64,000 bases of DNA from Bacteriovoracaceae bacterium (GTDB lineage: Bacteria > Bdellovibrionota > Bacteriovoracia > Bacteriovoracales > Bacteriovoracaceae), in the NCBI GenBank assembly GCA_018649885.1, contig JABIHA010000062.1:30199-94198 (forward strand), given 5' to 3'. Position numbers and translations under genes: made by a program. Positions 42,070 to 51,421 of this stretch are shown in pieces. Under the pieces are notes generated by a model. It was not told the origin of the DNA. It did no database searches and saw only the letters and a program-made list of their open reading frames with translations. Numbering within the stretch: the first letter of the stretch is position 1; every line of letters begins with the position of its first letter.

Positions 42070-43739
42070 TTTGGCAAATTGTCTCTTATTCTTGCTCTCT
42101 GACAAGAGTATTTGTGTTTTTTCCAATATTTTGATTTCCAATTTCTAAGTAACACTTGATATTTGTTAAAGTAGATGCAGGACTCTTTGTACTTTCTAAT
42201 AAAGCCGTATGCATGTGCAATACCTGCCAGGGTAGGGAGATGATTTGGCATAGACTCAAGGTTTTTGTGGTATTTCTGAATGGCCGTTCTAAGGTCTTTT
42301 TTCTGTAGAGACATATCAGCACTGTGACCACATACTTTCCAATTGGATGGAAATATTCGACATGCGACTTCAAGCTTTTTGGGATCTTTAAAATGCTTCA
42401 AAAACATATGATAAGACCTATAAAATTGTGTGGAATAAAATGAAATCCCTACGATTACAAGTAGCATAGGGATTGCTCCATACTTGGCAGCGATCACCAC
42501 AGGCTTGTCTTTTTCAATGTAATAGTGAAGTGCAATACCTAGCAATATACAAAAGATGAAAAATGGAAAGGCCCTTTCCATAGGAAAGTGGAAAAGAGCT
42601 TCTATGGAAAAATACCAAGTAATTGGCCACAGAAATTTTAAGAGTTGATCGTCTTTTAGAGAAGATAAATTTTCAAAGGTTTTTCTACTAAAAAACATGA
42701 GTGAGAAAAGAAATAAAAGCCCTGCCGGGAAACCATATTCTGCAATAATTTCCAGATATCCATTGTGTGGATTATTGGCGTACCACATTTGAGTTTCACT
42801 GAAATTATGAATCAATTTTGCCTGATAGGGAGGAAATGAATCTGCAAAACGTGAGGGACCAACTCCAACTACGGGGTGATCTTTGATTAGGAGAAGACTG
42901 GAATATAGAAGGTTCACTCTGTCATAAAATGATCTAAGATAGTTTAAGTCTGTTTTAATTAACTCAACCTTATCAAAGCTTTGGGTCTGAGAATTGTAGA
43001 TTTTTGATAAGTTAAATCCTATTCCAAGAGCACCTACAATCAAAAAAGCGACTAGAACTCTTGCTCCGATCTTTCTGGCGATATCAAATGGTTTGTAGCG
43101 AAGTAATAGAAATGCCATGGCATAGAAGGTGAGAGCAAATATAGATGCTTTTCCTCTAGTGGAGAGAAGATAAATAGCCTCAGATCCTATGAGAATGTAA
43201 GAGAGGTATTTGAATCTGGCATGTTTAATGGTGCCTATTTGAAAAGCGATTAAGAACCCGAGACTTTGTGAAGTTAGCTTTGGATTTCCTGTAAAAGACT
43301 CTCTTCCAGGAAGCTTATAGAGAATCTTCATGAAATCTACCCCGTAAAGGAAGAAGATTCTTTGAAATAATATGATGGCAGCAGATAGTGAGGCTGAGTT
43401 GTGAATATATTTAAGTATTTTTGGATCTTTTTTATCAAAGAATTTGTATCCAAATAGCGCTATGATCAATCCACAGCTGATATCGAGTAGAACTTTTTCA
43501 TAAAATCCTGTGTGATTAATCAGCATGCTAAGGGCCGATAGACCTGCAAATGAAGAAAGTACAATAGCTTCCTTCTTACCTATCTTGGGAAGATTGATGC
43601 CCTTAAATAGCAAAATTAGGCCATAGATTAGTGCGAAACCATAGAGCAGTGCCCACTTTGTAGTGAAAAAAGGATTTGCAAATAATTTGGAGTGCGCCAA
43701 GGGAAGAAGTAAAAAGGGAAGGGCAATCAGTTTATTCAA
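42066..43739 (-). CDS. O-antigen ligase/polymerase-like membrane protein with C-terminal repeat region
   Basis: This 557-residue protein has about 11-12 hydrophobic segments (to about residue 430), then a soluble C-terminus with TPR-like helices (about 450-545). The large periplasmic loop has VGVGPSRFADSF and YANNPHNGYLEIIAEYG, the H-x-G/N-type motif of the WaaL/Wzy_C superfamily. It would join or extend O-antigen or another glycan at the periplasmic face. The start appears to be TTG 43739, since no in-frame ATG with a ribosome site lies nearby. The stop overlaps that of the opposing gene by four bases. The acceptor is unknown. Confidence 0.85.
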   Translation of the reverse strand: MNKLIALPFLLLPLAHSKLFANPFFTTKWALLYGFALIYGLILLFKGINLPKIGKKEAIVLSSFAGLSALSMLINHTGFYEKVLLDISCGLIIALFGYKFFDKKDPKILKYIHNSASLSAAIILFQRIFFLYGVDFMKILYKLPGRESFTGNPKLTSQSLGFLIAFQIGTIKHARFKYLSYILIGSEAIYLLSTRGKASIFALTFYAMAFLLLRYKPFDIARKIGARVLVAFLIVGALGIGFNLSKIYNSQTQSFDKVELIKTDLNYLRSFYDRVNLLYSSLLLIKDHPVVGVGPSRFADSFPPYQAKLIHNFSETQMWYANNPHNGYLEIIAEYGFPAGLLFLFSLMFFSRKTFENLSSLKDDQLLKFLWPITWYFSIEALFHFPMERAFPFFIFCILLGIALHYYIEKDKPVVIAAKYGAIPMLLVIVGISFYSTQFYRSYHMFLKHFKDPKKLEVACRIFPSNWKVCGHSADMSLQKKDLRTAIQKYHKNLESMPNHLPTLAGIAHAYGFIRKYKESCIYFNKYQVLLRNWKSKYWKKHKYSCQRARIRDNLPN

Positions 43740-43823
43740 AAACTAGCTTCTTTTTATATTGTTTATAGACTAATTTGAATTTTAAGGCCCAGGCGACATA
43801 AAAAGAAGGAAAATCAGCAAGCT

Positions 43824-44267
43824 TTAAATTATATTTATTTTTCTATCTCTAGCGAGCTTGTTGATAATTTGCATGACTTTGTTCTGAGCTCTTTTACAGT
43901 CGCGTGACTCATTATTTATAGGTGTGAGCATGGTAGTGTAGGCATTCTCAGCATATGATCTTGCAGGAATCGAAAGAATTCTTCTTTGGAGCCCAGGATC
44001 CATTCCTTTTAAGGCCACTCCAAGTATTGTGGGTGATACATATCTTAGGAGTTGCTTGATATCATCATCAGATATGCGAGCAATACATTCGAAGTTGATG
44101 CTTTCTTCAGATAGCTCCATTGCAAGTGTGGGATTTCTAAGTCTTATGGATTTTAATAATTTGGCTTTTTCAGCATCAGGTAAGAATTTTAAAAGCTCAA
44201 CAACTTGTGCCCTGCCATTAATATAATAACCTTCTTTTTTTTGCTCTGTCTTGATTTCGCTTTCCAT
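43824..44267 (-). CDS. Stand-alone FliG C-terminal-domain protein
   Basis: The 147-residue protein aligns by eye with the end of FliG. LLKSIRLRNPTLAMEL parallels the end of the FliG middle domain (xxDPELAEEI). INFECIARISDDDIKQLLRYV and VALKGMDPGLQRRILSIPAR parallel the charged torque helix and the ALKG segment. The stretch around CKRAQNKVMQIINKLARD parallels the VEEAQxxI end. It lacks the N-terminal and most of the middle domain that anchor FliG to the MS ring; FliG is normally about 330-340 residues. It is followed upstream by a coiled-coil gene with a 9-base gap. A rotor regulator or a separate motility machine is possible. Family resemblance is clear by eye but was not tested computationally. 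Confidence 0.68.
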   Translation of the reverse strand: MESEIKTEQKKEGYYINGRAQVVELLKFLPDAEKAKLLKSIRLRNPTLAMELSEESINFECIARISDDDIKQLLRYVSPTILGVALKGMDPGLQRRILSIPARSYAENAYTTMLTPINNESRDCKRAQNKVMQIINKLARDRKINII

Positions 44268-44276
44268 GAATTACTC

Positions 44277-44699
44277 CTAAGATGTTTCGTACTTGGCCTT
44301 CTCTTCTAGGAATTTTTTACGGGCATTTTCCATAAAATTTCGATGTGATTTTTCAACCGTTTCGGCTTCTGCGGCGTGAGAGTTAGTCACTTCACCCCTT
44401 TGTTCATCGTGTGCTTTTCTTAGATCCCTAATTTCAGCCTCAAACCTTGAATTTTCCTTTCTCTTCATTTCAGCATATTTGGCCCTAATGAAGTTGAGTT
44501 CTCTTTCAAGCTGAATTTTTTCTTTTGATTCTTCAGTTTTAAATGTTTTTTCTAGCTTTTCGATAGAAACATCGTGATTTTCAACGATTTCTTGCCGCTG
44601 TTTTTGATTTTCTTCACGAATCTTTTTCATTTCAAATCTGTGTCGTGCCGTTTCAGCTTCTTTAAACCTTGCACGTTTTATTGTAGAAATATCAGCCAT
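44277..44699 (-). CDS. Coiled-coil protein encoded with the FliG-like protein
   Basis: This 140-residue protein is almost entirely charged alpha-helix, with Glu/Lys/Arg/Gln heptads (for example KIREENQKQRQEIVENHDVS) and no signal peptide or membrane segment. Its length and makeup are like FliJ, YscO and similar export chaperones, but such resemblance in coiled coils is weak evidence. It is first of a two-gene minus-strand unit with the FliG C-domain protein. GGAT just before the ATG is a modest ribosome site. Confidence 0.72.
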   Translation of the reverse strand: MADISTIKRARFKEAETARHRFEMKKIREENQKQRQEIVENHDVSIEKLEKTFKTEESKEKIQLERELNFIRAKYAEMKRKENSRFEAEIRDLRKAHDEQRGEVTNSHAAEAETVEKSHRNFMENARKKFLEEKAKYETS

Positions 44700-44792
44700 G
44701 TAATATCCTATCTATATTCTATAAAGGTGATGCCACCTAAGGCATTGTTATATATCATACCTATTGAATAGGGTTAGCCACAAGGAGGCAAA

Positions 44793-45959
44793 ATGGGCCA
44801 GAGAGTATTTGTTATTGGGGGTAAGAGAACTCCTTTTGGAAAATTTGGTGGTTCATTGAAGGGGACCCTTCCTGTAGACCTAGCTGTAAACTGTACTAAA
44901 CAGGCGATGGAAGAGGCGAGTATTAATCCCGAGGAAGTTGATCAGGTAATACTGGGCAATGTGATTCCTTCAAGCACCGACACTCTTTATGGTGGCCGAC
45001 ATTTGGCCTTAAAAATTGGCTGCAAACAAAGCACTCCAGGTATCACCATTAACAGACTATGTGGGTCGGGAATTGAAGCGATCGTTTCCGCTGGAAGATT
45101 GATCCAATTAGGCGAGGCTGAGCTTGTTGTTGCTAGTGGAACCGAAAATATGTCTATGACACCACACCTTACATACGGTGGGCGTTTTGGAACAAAGTAT
45201 GGCGCCCTCAAGACGGAAGATTTACTTCTTGATGCTTTAACAGATAAATATGCTGGATCTCCCATGGGGATAACAGCTGAAAACCTGGCCGAAAAGTATG
45301 GAATTACGAGAGAGGAATGTGATCAGTTTTCACTGGAGTCCCACAAAAAGGCAGCTGCGGCACTAGAGAATGGACATTTTAAGCATGAAATAGCTCCCAT
45401 TGAATTAAAGCGAGGAGTGCTCGATCGTGATGAGCATGTAAGAGCTGAAGTTTCTATTGAAGAGATGAGAAAACTCAGAGCAAGTTTTAAAAAAGATGGC
45501 ACTGTTACTCCCGCTACGGCTTCGGGGATTGTAGATGGGGCTTCCACAGTTATTGTCGCTTCGGAAAGCTATGTAAATTCAAAGGGAATCAAACCCCTCG
45601 CAGAAGTCATTGGGCACTCAGTGATTGGAGTTGATCCAAATATAATGGGAATTGGCCCAGTTGATTCCATAAGACTTTTACTCGACAAGACTGGTATGAG
45701 TCTTGATCAAATTGATTTAGTGGAAATCAATGAAGCTTTTGCGGCTCAAGCACTTGCTTGCGTAAAAGAGTTAGGTCTTGATCAGACCAAGTTGAATATC
45801 TGGGGTGGTGCTACTGCAATTGGGCATCCACTGGCCGCAACAGGGACAAGAATTACTCTAAGCCTTGCGCATCAATTGAGAGAAACTGGAAAGACTTATG
45901 GTATTGCCTCTGCTTGCATTGGTGGCGGTCAAGGTATTGCCATACTTTTAAAGGTCTAA
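44793..45959 (+). CDS. Acetyl-CoA C-acetyltransferase (thiolase)
   Basis: The 388-residue thiolase has all active-site elements: Cys90 in NRLCGSGIEAI, GTENMSMTPH, VEINEAFAAQALAC, His in GGATAIGHPLAATG and the second Cys in SACIGGGQGIAIL. It condenses two acetyl-CoA to acetoacetyl-CoA, or cleaves 3-ketoacyl-CoA; chain specificity cannot be read. AAGGAGG gives a strong ribosome site. The next gene starts one base after the stop but is unrelated by sequence. It is divergent from the coiled-coil gene. Confidence 0.95.
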   Translation: MGQRVFVIGGKRTPFGKFGGSLKGTLPVDLAVNCTKQAMEEASINPEEVDQVILGNVIPSSTDTLYGGRHLALKIGCKQSTPGITINRLCGSGIEAIVSAGRLIQLGEAELVVASGTENMSMTPHLTYGGRFGTKYGALKTEDLLLDALTDKYAGSPMGITAENLAEKYGITREECDQFSLESHKKAAAALENGHFKHEIAPIELKRGVLDRDEHVRAEVSIEEMRKLRASFKKDGTVTPATASGIVDGASTVIVASESYVNSKGIKPLAEVIGHSVIGVDPNIMGIGPVDSIRLLLDKTGMSLDQIDLVEINEAFAAQALACVKELGLDQTKLNIWGGATAIGHPLAATGTRITLSLAHQLRETGKTYGIASACIGGGQGIAILLKV

Positions 45960-45960
45960 A

Positions 45961-47259
45961 ATGGAAGGAATTGACTTTTCCAAAGAAGATATCAAAGACT
46001 TCAAGAACTGGTTGAATCTAAACTGGGAGGGAGTTACTTGGTATGGAAAATTTGAAGGAGAGTTCAATACTTTTTGGGATGCAACTTTTGCTGCTGATAT
46101 CAAGTTAAATGAAATAGTTCGAAGAATTGATTATATAAAATCTCTTATAAAATCGGGGCCACTGACAGCTTGGTTTGATTGGTTGAAGCACAAATGTGTT
46201 TGCTACACCTTTATTTTTAAATCTATTTCGATTTTAGATTTATCTAGGTTTTCGGGAATCGATGAAGATGAAATTGGGCTTCTTTTAAGAGATGCTTTTG
46301 TCGATATTTTGCCTCAACACGAAGATTATCTTAACGAGAAATTTCATATTGGGACAATAATATCAGAAAATATTTATCTCAATATGGATGAAATTAAAGA
46401 GGATCTAAATTTAGGGGACTATTTTAGAGGAAGTTCATCTGATGAAATAATGGTTTCCCTCGAGGTAACTCTCTATGAAGAGTGGAATAAAATTATTCGT
46501 CATATAGAAAATGAATTCAGAGAAGATTCTCCCGATTTAAAGAAATATAAAAGAAAGCTCAATGCCAGAAAACAGTTTCGAGTTGTTCAAGACTTTGTCA
46601 TTTTGTCGATTATTGGAGTCCTACTAATTTCAGGTGTAAAATTCATCAATAAATATTATGAAAAACACCTTTCAGATAAAATTAGTATTTTTGAACCCGA
46701 TTTTTTATGGCTTGATAAAACTTTAACCTTCAAAGAAAGGACAGAGTTGGCATCTGAATCCACCGAAGATATTAAAAAACTTGAAGATATCGAAAATGCG
46801 GAAAGTTTAGGATTTGGGGATGCACCTATAGAAGAAGAACGTTACGAGACTGAATCAGAAGTTTCGGTAACTTCATGGGATGAACTACCAAGAGATTTAG
46901 AGGCTTCTGGTTTTGAGCAATCAGAATACGAGGAAGTAAAAAAAGGCGGCATTAGAGATTCTAGCTATGGAAACAGAAAAGTTTACAGAGTCATGGTTAA
47001 GTCAATTGATCCAGATGCTGCTACGGTTAAGTTGAAAAACTTACTTGAAGAATATCATGTAGGGCAAGTAGACAATGTTAAGCCAGGTACAAATGTTCCC
47101 GGCGGAGTTTATTACAATTTATATGTGCCTATTGAAAATATGCGAGAATTTTTAGCTGAAGTAGAATATGTAGATGATTCCATGGTGTTTGAGAGTCGAA
47201 CCAGATGGAGGAACCCTCCAGGGAAAAACCGTGTATTTATTTGGCTAAAGAAAATCTAA
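45961..47259 (+). CDS. Bitopic membrane protein of unknown function
   Basis: The 432-residue protein has a cytoplasmic-looking helical N-terminal half (about 1-210), one transmembrane helix (about 216-236, FVILSIIGVLLISGVKFI), an acidic linker (about 250-320) and a compact C-terminal domain (about 335-432, with RKVYRVMVKSIDPDAATVKL and PGGVYYNLYVPIENMREFL). The C-domain resembles small alpha/beta sandwiches found in anti-sigma or transport accessory proteins, but no family is recognised. It follows the thiolase stop after one base, without shared function in evidence. AAAGG serves as ribosome site. Confidence 0.72.
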   Translation: MEGIDFSKEDIKDFKNWLNLNWEGVTWYGKFEGEFNTFWDATFAADIKLNEIVRRIDYIKSLIKSGPLTAWFDWLKHKCVCYTFIFKSISILDLSRFSGIDEDEIGLLLRDAFVDILPQHEDYLNEKFHIGTIISENIYLNMDEIKEDLNLGDYFRGSSSDEIMVSLEVTLYEEWNKIIRHIENEFREDSPDLKKYKRKLNARKQFRVVQDFVILSIIGVLLISGVKFINKYYEKHLSDKISIFEPDFLWLDKTLTFKERTELASESTEDIKKLEDIENAESLGFGDAPIEEERYETESEVSVTSWDELPRDLEASGFEQSEYEEVKKGGIRDSSYGNRKVYRVMVKSIDPDAATVKLKNLLEEYHVGQVDNVKPGTNVPGGVYYNLYVPIENMREFLAEVEYVDDSMVFESRTRWRNPPGKNRVFIWLKKI

Positions 47260-47285
47260 ATTGGTCTTTGTGGGAGAAAACAGTA

Positions 47286-47702
47286 GTGTCAATTAAAGGA
47301 ATAAATCACATTACACTCAGTACTAACAATATTGAGAAGTCATTCAACTTTTATAAAGACGTACTTGGCTTCAAGCCACTTGTTCGGTGGGATCGCGGAG
47401 CCTATTTCACCACCGGCGAGACCTGGTTTTGCCTTTCACTTAATAAAATTCCACGAGACATGGACCACGAGGACTATCGACATATTGCTTTTAGCGTTGA
47501 TCAAGACCAATTTGAAAACATGAAAAAAATCCTACAAGCAGAGGGCGTCGAAGAGTGGTCACTAAATACGAGTGAGGGGGACTCATTCTACTTCCTAGAT
47601 CCTGACGGTCACCACTTAGAAATTCATGTCGGCACATGGGAGTCCCGTCTCAAAAAACTAAAAGAAATATCTTGGGAAGGAAATATAGAATTCTTCGAAT
47701 AA
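47286..47702 (+). CDS. FosA-like VOC-family metalloenzyme (fosfomycin thiol-transferase homologue)
   Basis: The start is GTG 47286, after GGGAGA; the longer frame to 47205 lies inside the previous gene. The 138-residue protein is very close to FosA in pattern: INHITLS (H8, T10), RWDRGAY (Y40), W47, YRHIAF (H66), SEGDSFYFLDPDGHHLEIHVG (S96, S100, Y102, E112) and ESRL (R121). Thus the three metal ligands (H8, H66, E112) and most fosfomycin contacts are kept. The Lys equivalent to FosA Lys90 is Ser92 (EWSLN rather than EWKQN), which may weaken phosphonate binding. FosA adds glutathione to fosfomycin. Function could be resistance or another epoxide or VOC reaction. Confidence 0.8.
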   Translation: MSIKGINHITLSTNNIEKSFNFYKDVLGFKPLVRWDRGAYFTTGETWFCLSLNKIPRDMDHEDYRHIAFSVDQDQFENMKKILQAEGVEEWSLNTSEGDSFYFLDPDGHHLEIHVGTWESRLKKLKEISWEGNIEFFE

Positions 47703-47727
47703 AAAAACTACCTGTACTTAGCCCTGG

Positions 47728-47745
47728 ACCTAGGTTTAGGTCTAG
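47728..47745. repeat. Dispersed 18-mer repeat, copy 2
   Basis: ACCTAGGTTTAGGTCTAG here is identical to 9717-9734. It is flanked by GCCCTGG on the left and GCC on the right, so a hairpin (CTGGACC/GGTCTAG) can form. The copy lies between two convergent genes, as expected of an intergenic terminator-like repeat. Confidence 0.6.
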
Positions 47746-47785
47746 CCTATTTTAATGATTTTAGATTTAAGTCAATTTTTGAAAT

Positions 47786-49609
47786 CTACAAACAATCATC
47801 CGCACCAGTAGCACTTGTCCCAGACGACTTAGCCCCAAGGATAATTAATTCAAGGGCACTGGTATTAAAACATAAATTATCTTTTTCATCATCAGAGTTA
47901 AAAACTTCAGATTTCCCTAAATCACCAAGTGCATCATTATCTGTTTTACCATATTGATCATCGCCAGTTCCTTCATCTTTTGTATCCATAAACGCTGAAT
48001 CTTCAACTTCTCGTAAAAGACTTTGGTTTGTTCTACTTTCTTTTCCCGTTTTCGGATCCTTAACAGCAATAAAGGAAGTAACCACATTATTAAAATGTAT
48101 TAGCTGGGTATATTGCTCTTCTTGATTATCAAAGTTCTCTTTCACCTCTTCTGCAGCCGTACTGCCCTCTATGATGTCAGCATTTATTTCAGTGGTTTCA
48201 ATTGTATTGGAGACCATTTTTGCCTTGGTTCTGGCAAGAATCGACTCTCTTTTGAGTTTGAGTAGATTTTTTAACTCATTGGCCATATTTAATTCGGGAT
48301 CAGCTCCTGTAAGTAGTGACTCAATTTTATCATCAGAATATCCTTTCTCTTTTAATTTTTCTTTTAACACTTCTTTTTTTAAATTTTGTGGATCATTGTA
48401 TTCACTTTCAGCAATCAAGCTTTCCACTAAGAACTCTTGGCTTCTCTTATTGTAATCTTTCCAGTCTTCCTCTCCGTAGGTAACTTTGTCACAACCTTCT
48501 GTGCCAGGGTTTTTACATTCCTCATTTTCAAAAGGTTTTTTTTGAGAATCAAATTCATCATGAAGACCTGCTTCATTTACTAGTTCATCAGAGGTTATGC
48601 TAGTCAATTCATCGATAGATTTGCCAGAGTTACCATCACCATTGTAAACCTCTACTTTTTCGGAGTTTACAGCAAGGCCTTTGTGACCAAGCTTTTCATC
48701 ATAGATTTTTTTGACATCGGCTAGTTCTTTCATTTTTGTTCGAACAATATCCAGGTAATTTGTCACCTCACATGCTCTTGTTCTTGTATACTTTACACCT
48801 GGGTCTGTTTCCTCCCCTATGCTCGTAAGATTTTCACATTCTCTTTTACTTGAGCCATTTTCTTTTATTTCTTTTGCTTTTTGCTCTTCACAGATTGATG
48901 GATCACATATTCCACTGATAGAAGTCATGCAACCACCATATTTAGGGTCATCAGGATTAAATTTTTGTAGATCATTTACATTTCTGTCTCTCATACTCTT
49001 TCTTGCACTGGCTTCTTTCGAAATGTGGTACTTAGTTAAAGTAGTGCCATTTAAATCAGCCTCCAGGCAGTATGATGTAATGGCCAAAATAGCATTTTTA
49101 GTAAGCTGAGAATTATAAAGGGTTACAAAATCAGCTTGGCTTACAATTTTCTTTGTACTGTCACTTGCTCCCTTAAAAAGAGTTTCTTCCATCCTCTTGG
49201 ACAGGTAATCCGTCAATTTTTTGGAAGCCTCAGATTTTTCAAATGTAAGAGATGTTTCTTTTTTCTCACCCAAGTAATCTTTAATCTGTTTGATTTGATC
49301 TGCGTTTAAAGGTGTTATATCTTTAAATTTACTGGAGGCTGGATTGCCTTCACCCCTAAACATTGCCTCAATACAGCCATTTATGTCTTTAGGTGTTTTA
49401 AAATCTTCATTATCGTAGCATGTACCTTTTATGAGTGGATGATCTATAGCATATACATCTTCACTATCAGCAGTATCTTCAGCAGAGACACTGGCCCCAA
49501 CTTCACCGATCACCTTATCCGAGTCATTGCCCTCATCTTCTTCAGCAAAAGAAGCAAAGCAAATCATAAGAATCAAAATCGCAGTAATTATTTTCATAGT
49601 CTTATACAT
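47786..49609 (-). CDS. Exported acidic helical protein of unknown function
   Basis: The 607-residue protein has a signal peptide (KIITAILILMICFASFAEED) and a highly charged, Glu/Asp/Lys-rich helical body with about a dozen Cys, several paired closely (CMTSISGICDPSICEE; CKNPGTEGC). No membrane segment or known motif follows. ATG at 49609 or 49597 could be used; neither has a good ribosome site. It is similar in style (acidic, helical, exported) to the product at 57984-59150, but I saw no clear sequence match. No function is assigned. Confidence 0.72.
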   Translation of the reverse strand: MYKTMKIITAILILMICFASFAEEDEGNDSDKVIGEVGASVSAEDTADSEDVYAIDHPLIKGTCYDNEDFKTPKDINGCIEAMFRGEGNPASSKFKDITPLNADQIKQIKDYLGEKKETSLTFEKSEASKKLTDYLSKRMEETLFKGASDSTKKIVSQADFVTLYNSQLTKNAILAITSYCLEADLNGTTLTKYHISKEASARKSMRDRNVNDLQKFNPDDPKYGGCMTSISGICDPSICEEQKAKEIKENGSSKRECENLTSIGEETDPGVKYTRTRACEVTNYLDIVRTKMKELADVKKIYDEKLGHKGLAVNSEKVEVYNGDGNSGKSIDELTSITSDELVNEAGLHDEFDSQKKPFENEECKNPGTEGCDKVTYGEEDWKDYNKRSQEFLVESLIAESEYNDPQNLKKEVLKEKLKEKGYSDDKIESLLTGADPELNMANELKNLLKLKRESILARTKAKMVSNTIETTEINADIIEGSTAAEEVKENFDNQEEQYTQLIHFNNVVTSFIAVKDPKTGKESRTNQSLLREVEDSAFMDTKDEGTGDDQYGKTDNDALGDLGKSEVFNSDDEKDNLCFNTSALELIILGAKSSGTSATGADDCL

Positions 49610-49725
49610 ACTAACGCTATTTCGGCGTAACAGTGTAAAAATTGATAAAATTGGGGAAAACCAGCAAAATTACTAGGGCTTCAAAGAATCAAATAAATTT
49701 TATTTTGGCAGGTATTGTTTGCTCT

Positions 49726-50274
49726 TTACATTGAATTGTCTGGAATTTCAAAAAGGGCCTTGAGCTCCCTTAGAAGTTTATGAGTTCTACCGAGGTGAAT
49801 CCACTGTCTGTAAAAACCAATTGTCATGGCAAGAACGAATCCGTAAACCACACCAACATGGATTTTTTTGGCAACCATTCCTGTGTCGTGAGCACCTCCA
49901 AGAAAAAAGGCAATCATTCCAAGAGTCAGCATCATCATAGTCCAAGGGATAGTTTTTCTTTTGGATAAAGTAGAGGACTGAACATATCTTTCAACTTTCT
50001 TTTTGTAGGGATCTAAGTCAGCGGGAGGATTGTCAAAAAGCTCATCCATATCTCCAGCTCCACTTAGTGTTGAGTGGATATTATCCACAAGCCTAGAAGT
50101 GCCAATAAAATAAAACATGATAAAGGCCTGGCAAAATATCACATATAAAAATGAAGGAATGGCGATTTGAATGTGACCAAAGGAAAATGGAGAGTGGCCC
50201 ATGGCCGTAAGGGTTGTTAGTAGTATTGCGAAAACCATTAAAATATCCAAAAATCTCAGTAAGTAAGCCATCAT
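49726..50274 (-). CDS. Four-helix membrane protein of unknown function
   Basis: The 182-residue protein has about four transmembrane segments (roughly 7-27, 37-60, 108-128, 138-160), with an acidic cytoplasmic loop between the second and third (about 66-105). AGGAAA precedes two tandem ATGs, the second of which (50271) is better spaced. No family is recognised. It is divergent from the HEAT-repeat gene that heads the respiratory operon, so a respiratory link is possible but only positional. Confidence 0.72.
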   Translation of the reverse strand: MMAYLLRFLDILMVFAILLTTLTAMGHSPFSFGHIQIAIPSFLYVIFCQAFIMFYFIGTSRLVDNIHSTLSGAGDMDELFDNPPADLDPYKKKVERYVQSSTLSKRKTIPWTMMMLTLGMIAFFLGGAHDTGMVAKKIHVGVVYGFVLAMTIGFYRQWIHLGRTHKLLRELKALFEIPDNSM

Positions 50275-50404
50275 TTTCCTCTTGTTGAGATTCTTTCTAC
50301 TTAAAAAAGAGTAATTTCGGCAAGGTTGTATATGTCATGACAACTTCTTGTCAGATTATTTTGGCCCATGCTAAAGCTAGTTTGATCGAAATTATCGCAA
50401 ATTA

Positions 50405-51298
50405 ATGAGAGCTAATATGTCGAATAGTGCATCCAAAGGCAGTCCTAAGAAAAAATTATTAGAAAAATCAGCAATGGCCCCTATCATGATGCCTGTCGCA
50501 ATTGTCCTTTTGGGCTCGCTTCTGGTTTTTGGAATCGTTAAAATGCTTAGCACCGAAAGATCTCACCGCGATTTGATTAGAGAAATGGAATCAAAAACCT
50601 TTGGGAATCGCTGGGTGGCAGCATTTGAATTGTCTAAATTATTGGCCCGCAAGTCCATTCCTGAAAAAGAAAATCAGTGGGTTATTGAACGCCTTTCAAA
50701 ACTCTACGATAGATCTAATGACGCAAGAACGAAAAACTTTTTGATATTGGCGCTATCTACATTTAAAACACAAGATATTCTCCCTGTTTTATACAAGGGC
50801 CTAAAAGACTCCGACTCACAGGTTCAATTCAATGCAGTTATTGGAATTGGAAATATGAAAGTGGGCACTGTTTATGATTGGGTTCCACTTATGGAGCTGA
50901 TGAAAGCTGAAGATCAAGGCCTTAAGCAAGTTTTGATGTACACATTTTCTAAACATTCAGTACCAGGTGCGGACCTTCTTATGGAAGCCGATTTAAAATC
51001 TTCTATTCCTCTCACGAGATACGTAGCAGCAATATCACTAATCTCTTATGGAAATAAAAAGTTGGGGCCCGTTTTGAAAGAGATCCTAGACCTTGCCATG
51101 GTGGACAAAGCAGCTCCTGGCCAGCTTCGTTCAGATAAAGTCATGGCACTAAAACTTAATGTGATTAATGGAGTCAGGAAATCTAATAGTAACCACTATA
51201 GTGCTTTGCTGCAAGACGCCTTACCTAAAGAAAGAAATCCTAAAATAGAGGTCAAACTAAAAGAAACTATTAGGCTTTTACTAAAAAATAACTCGTAG
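50405..51298 (+). CDS. Membrane-anchored HEAT-repeat protein at the head of the respiratory operon
   Basis: The 297-residue protein has one N-terminal transmembrane helix (about 24-44, APIMMPVAIVLLGSLLVFGI), then alpha-helical HEAT-like repeats (about 55-275, including FLILALSTFKTQDILPVLYK and VQFNAVIGIGNMKVG). Such repeats bind proteins. ATG 50405 or ATG 50417 could start it. It precedes the Rieske gene by 123 bases, so a role in assembly or stability of the cytochrome bc complex is inferred, not shown. Confidence 0.8.
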   Translation: MRANMSNSASKGSPKKKLLEKSAMAPIMMPVAIVLLGSLLVFGIVKMLSTERSHRDLIREMESKTFGNRWVAAFELSKLLARKSIPEKENQWVIERLSKLYDRSNDARTKNFLILALSTFKTQDILPVLYKGLKDSDSQVQFNAVIGIGNMKVGTVYDWVPLMELMKAEDQGLKQVLMYTFSKHSVPGADLLMEADLKSSIPLTRYVAAISLISYGNKKLGPVLKEILDLAMVDKAAPGQLRSDKVMALKLNVINGVRKSNSNHYSALLQDALPKERNPKIEVKLKETIRLLLKNNS

Positions 51299-51421
51299 CC
51301 ACCTTAATCAATATATAGTATTTTAATGAGATAAATCATCGCTTATTTTTTAGAGTTGTGTAGCTGACTCTTGGCTCAGCGGGCCTTGGTCTGAAGTATT
51401 TTTGAAATGGGGAAATAATCC

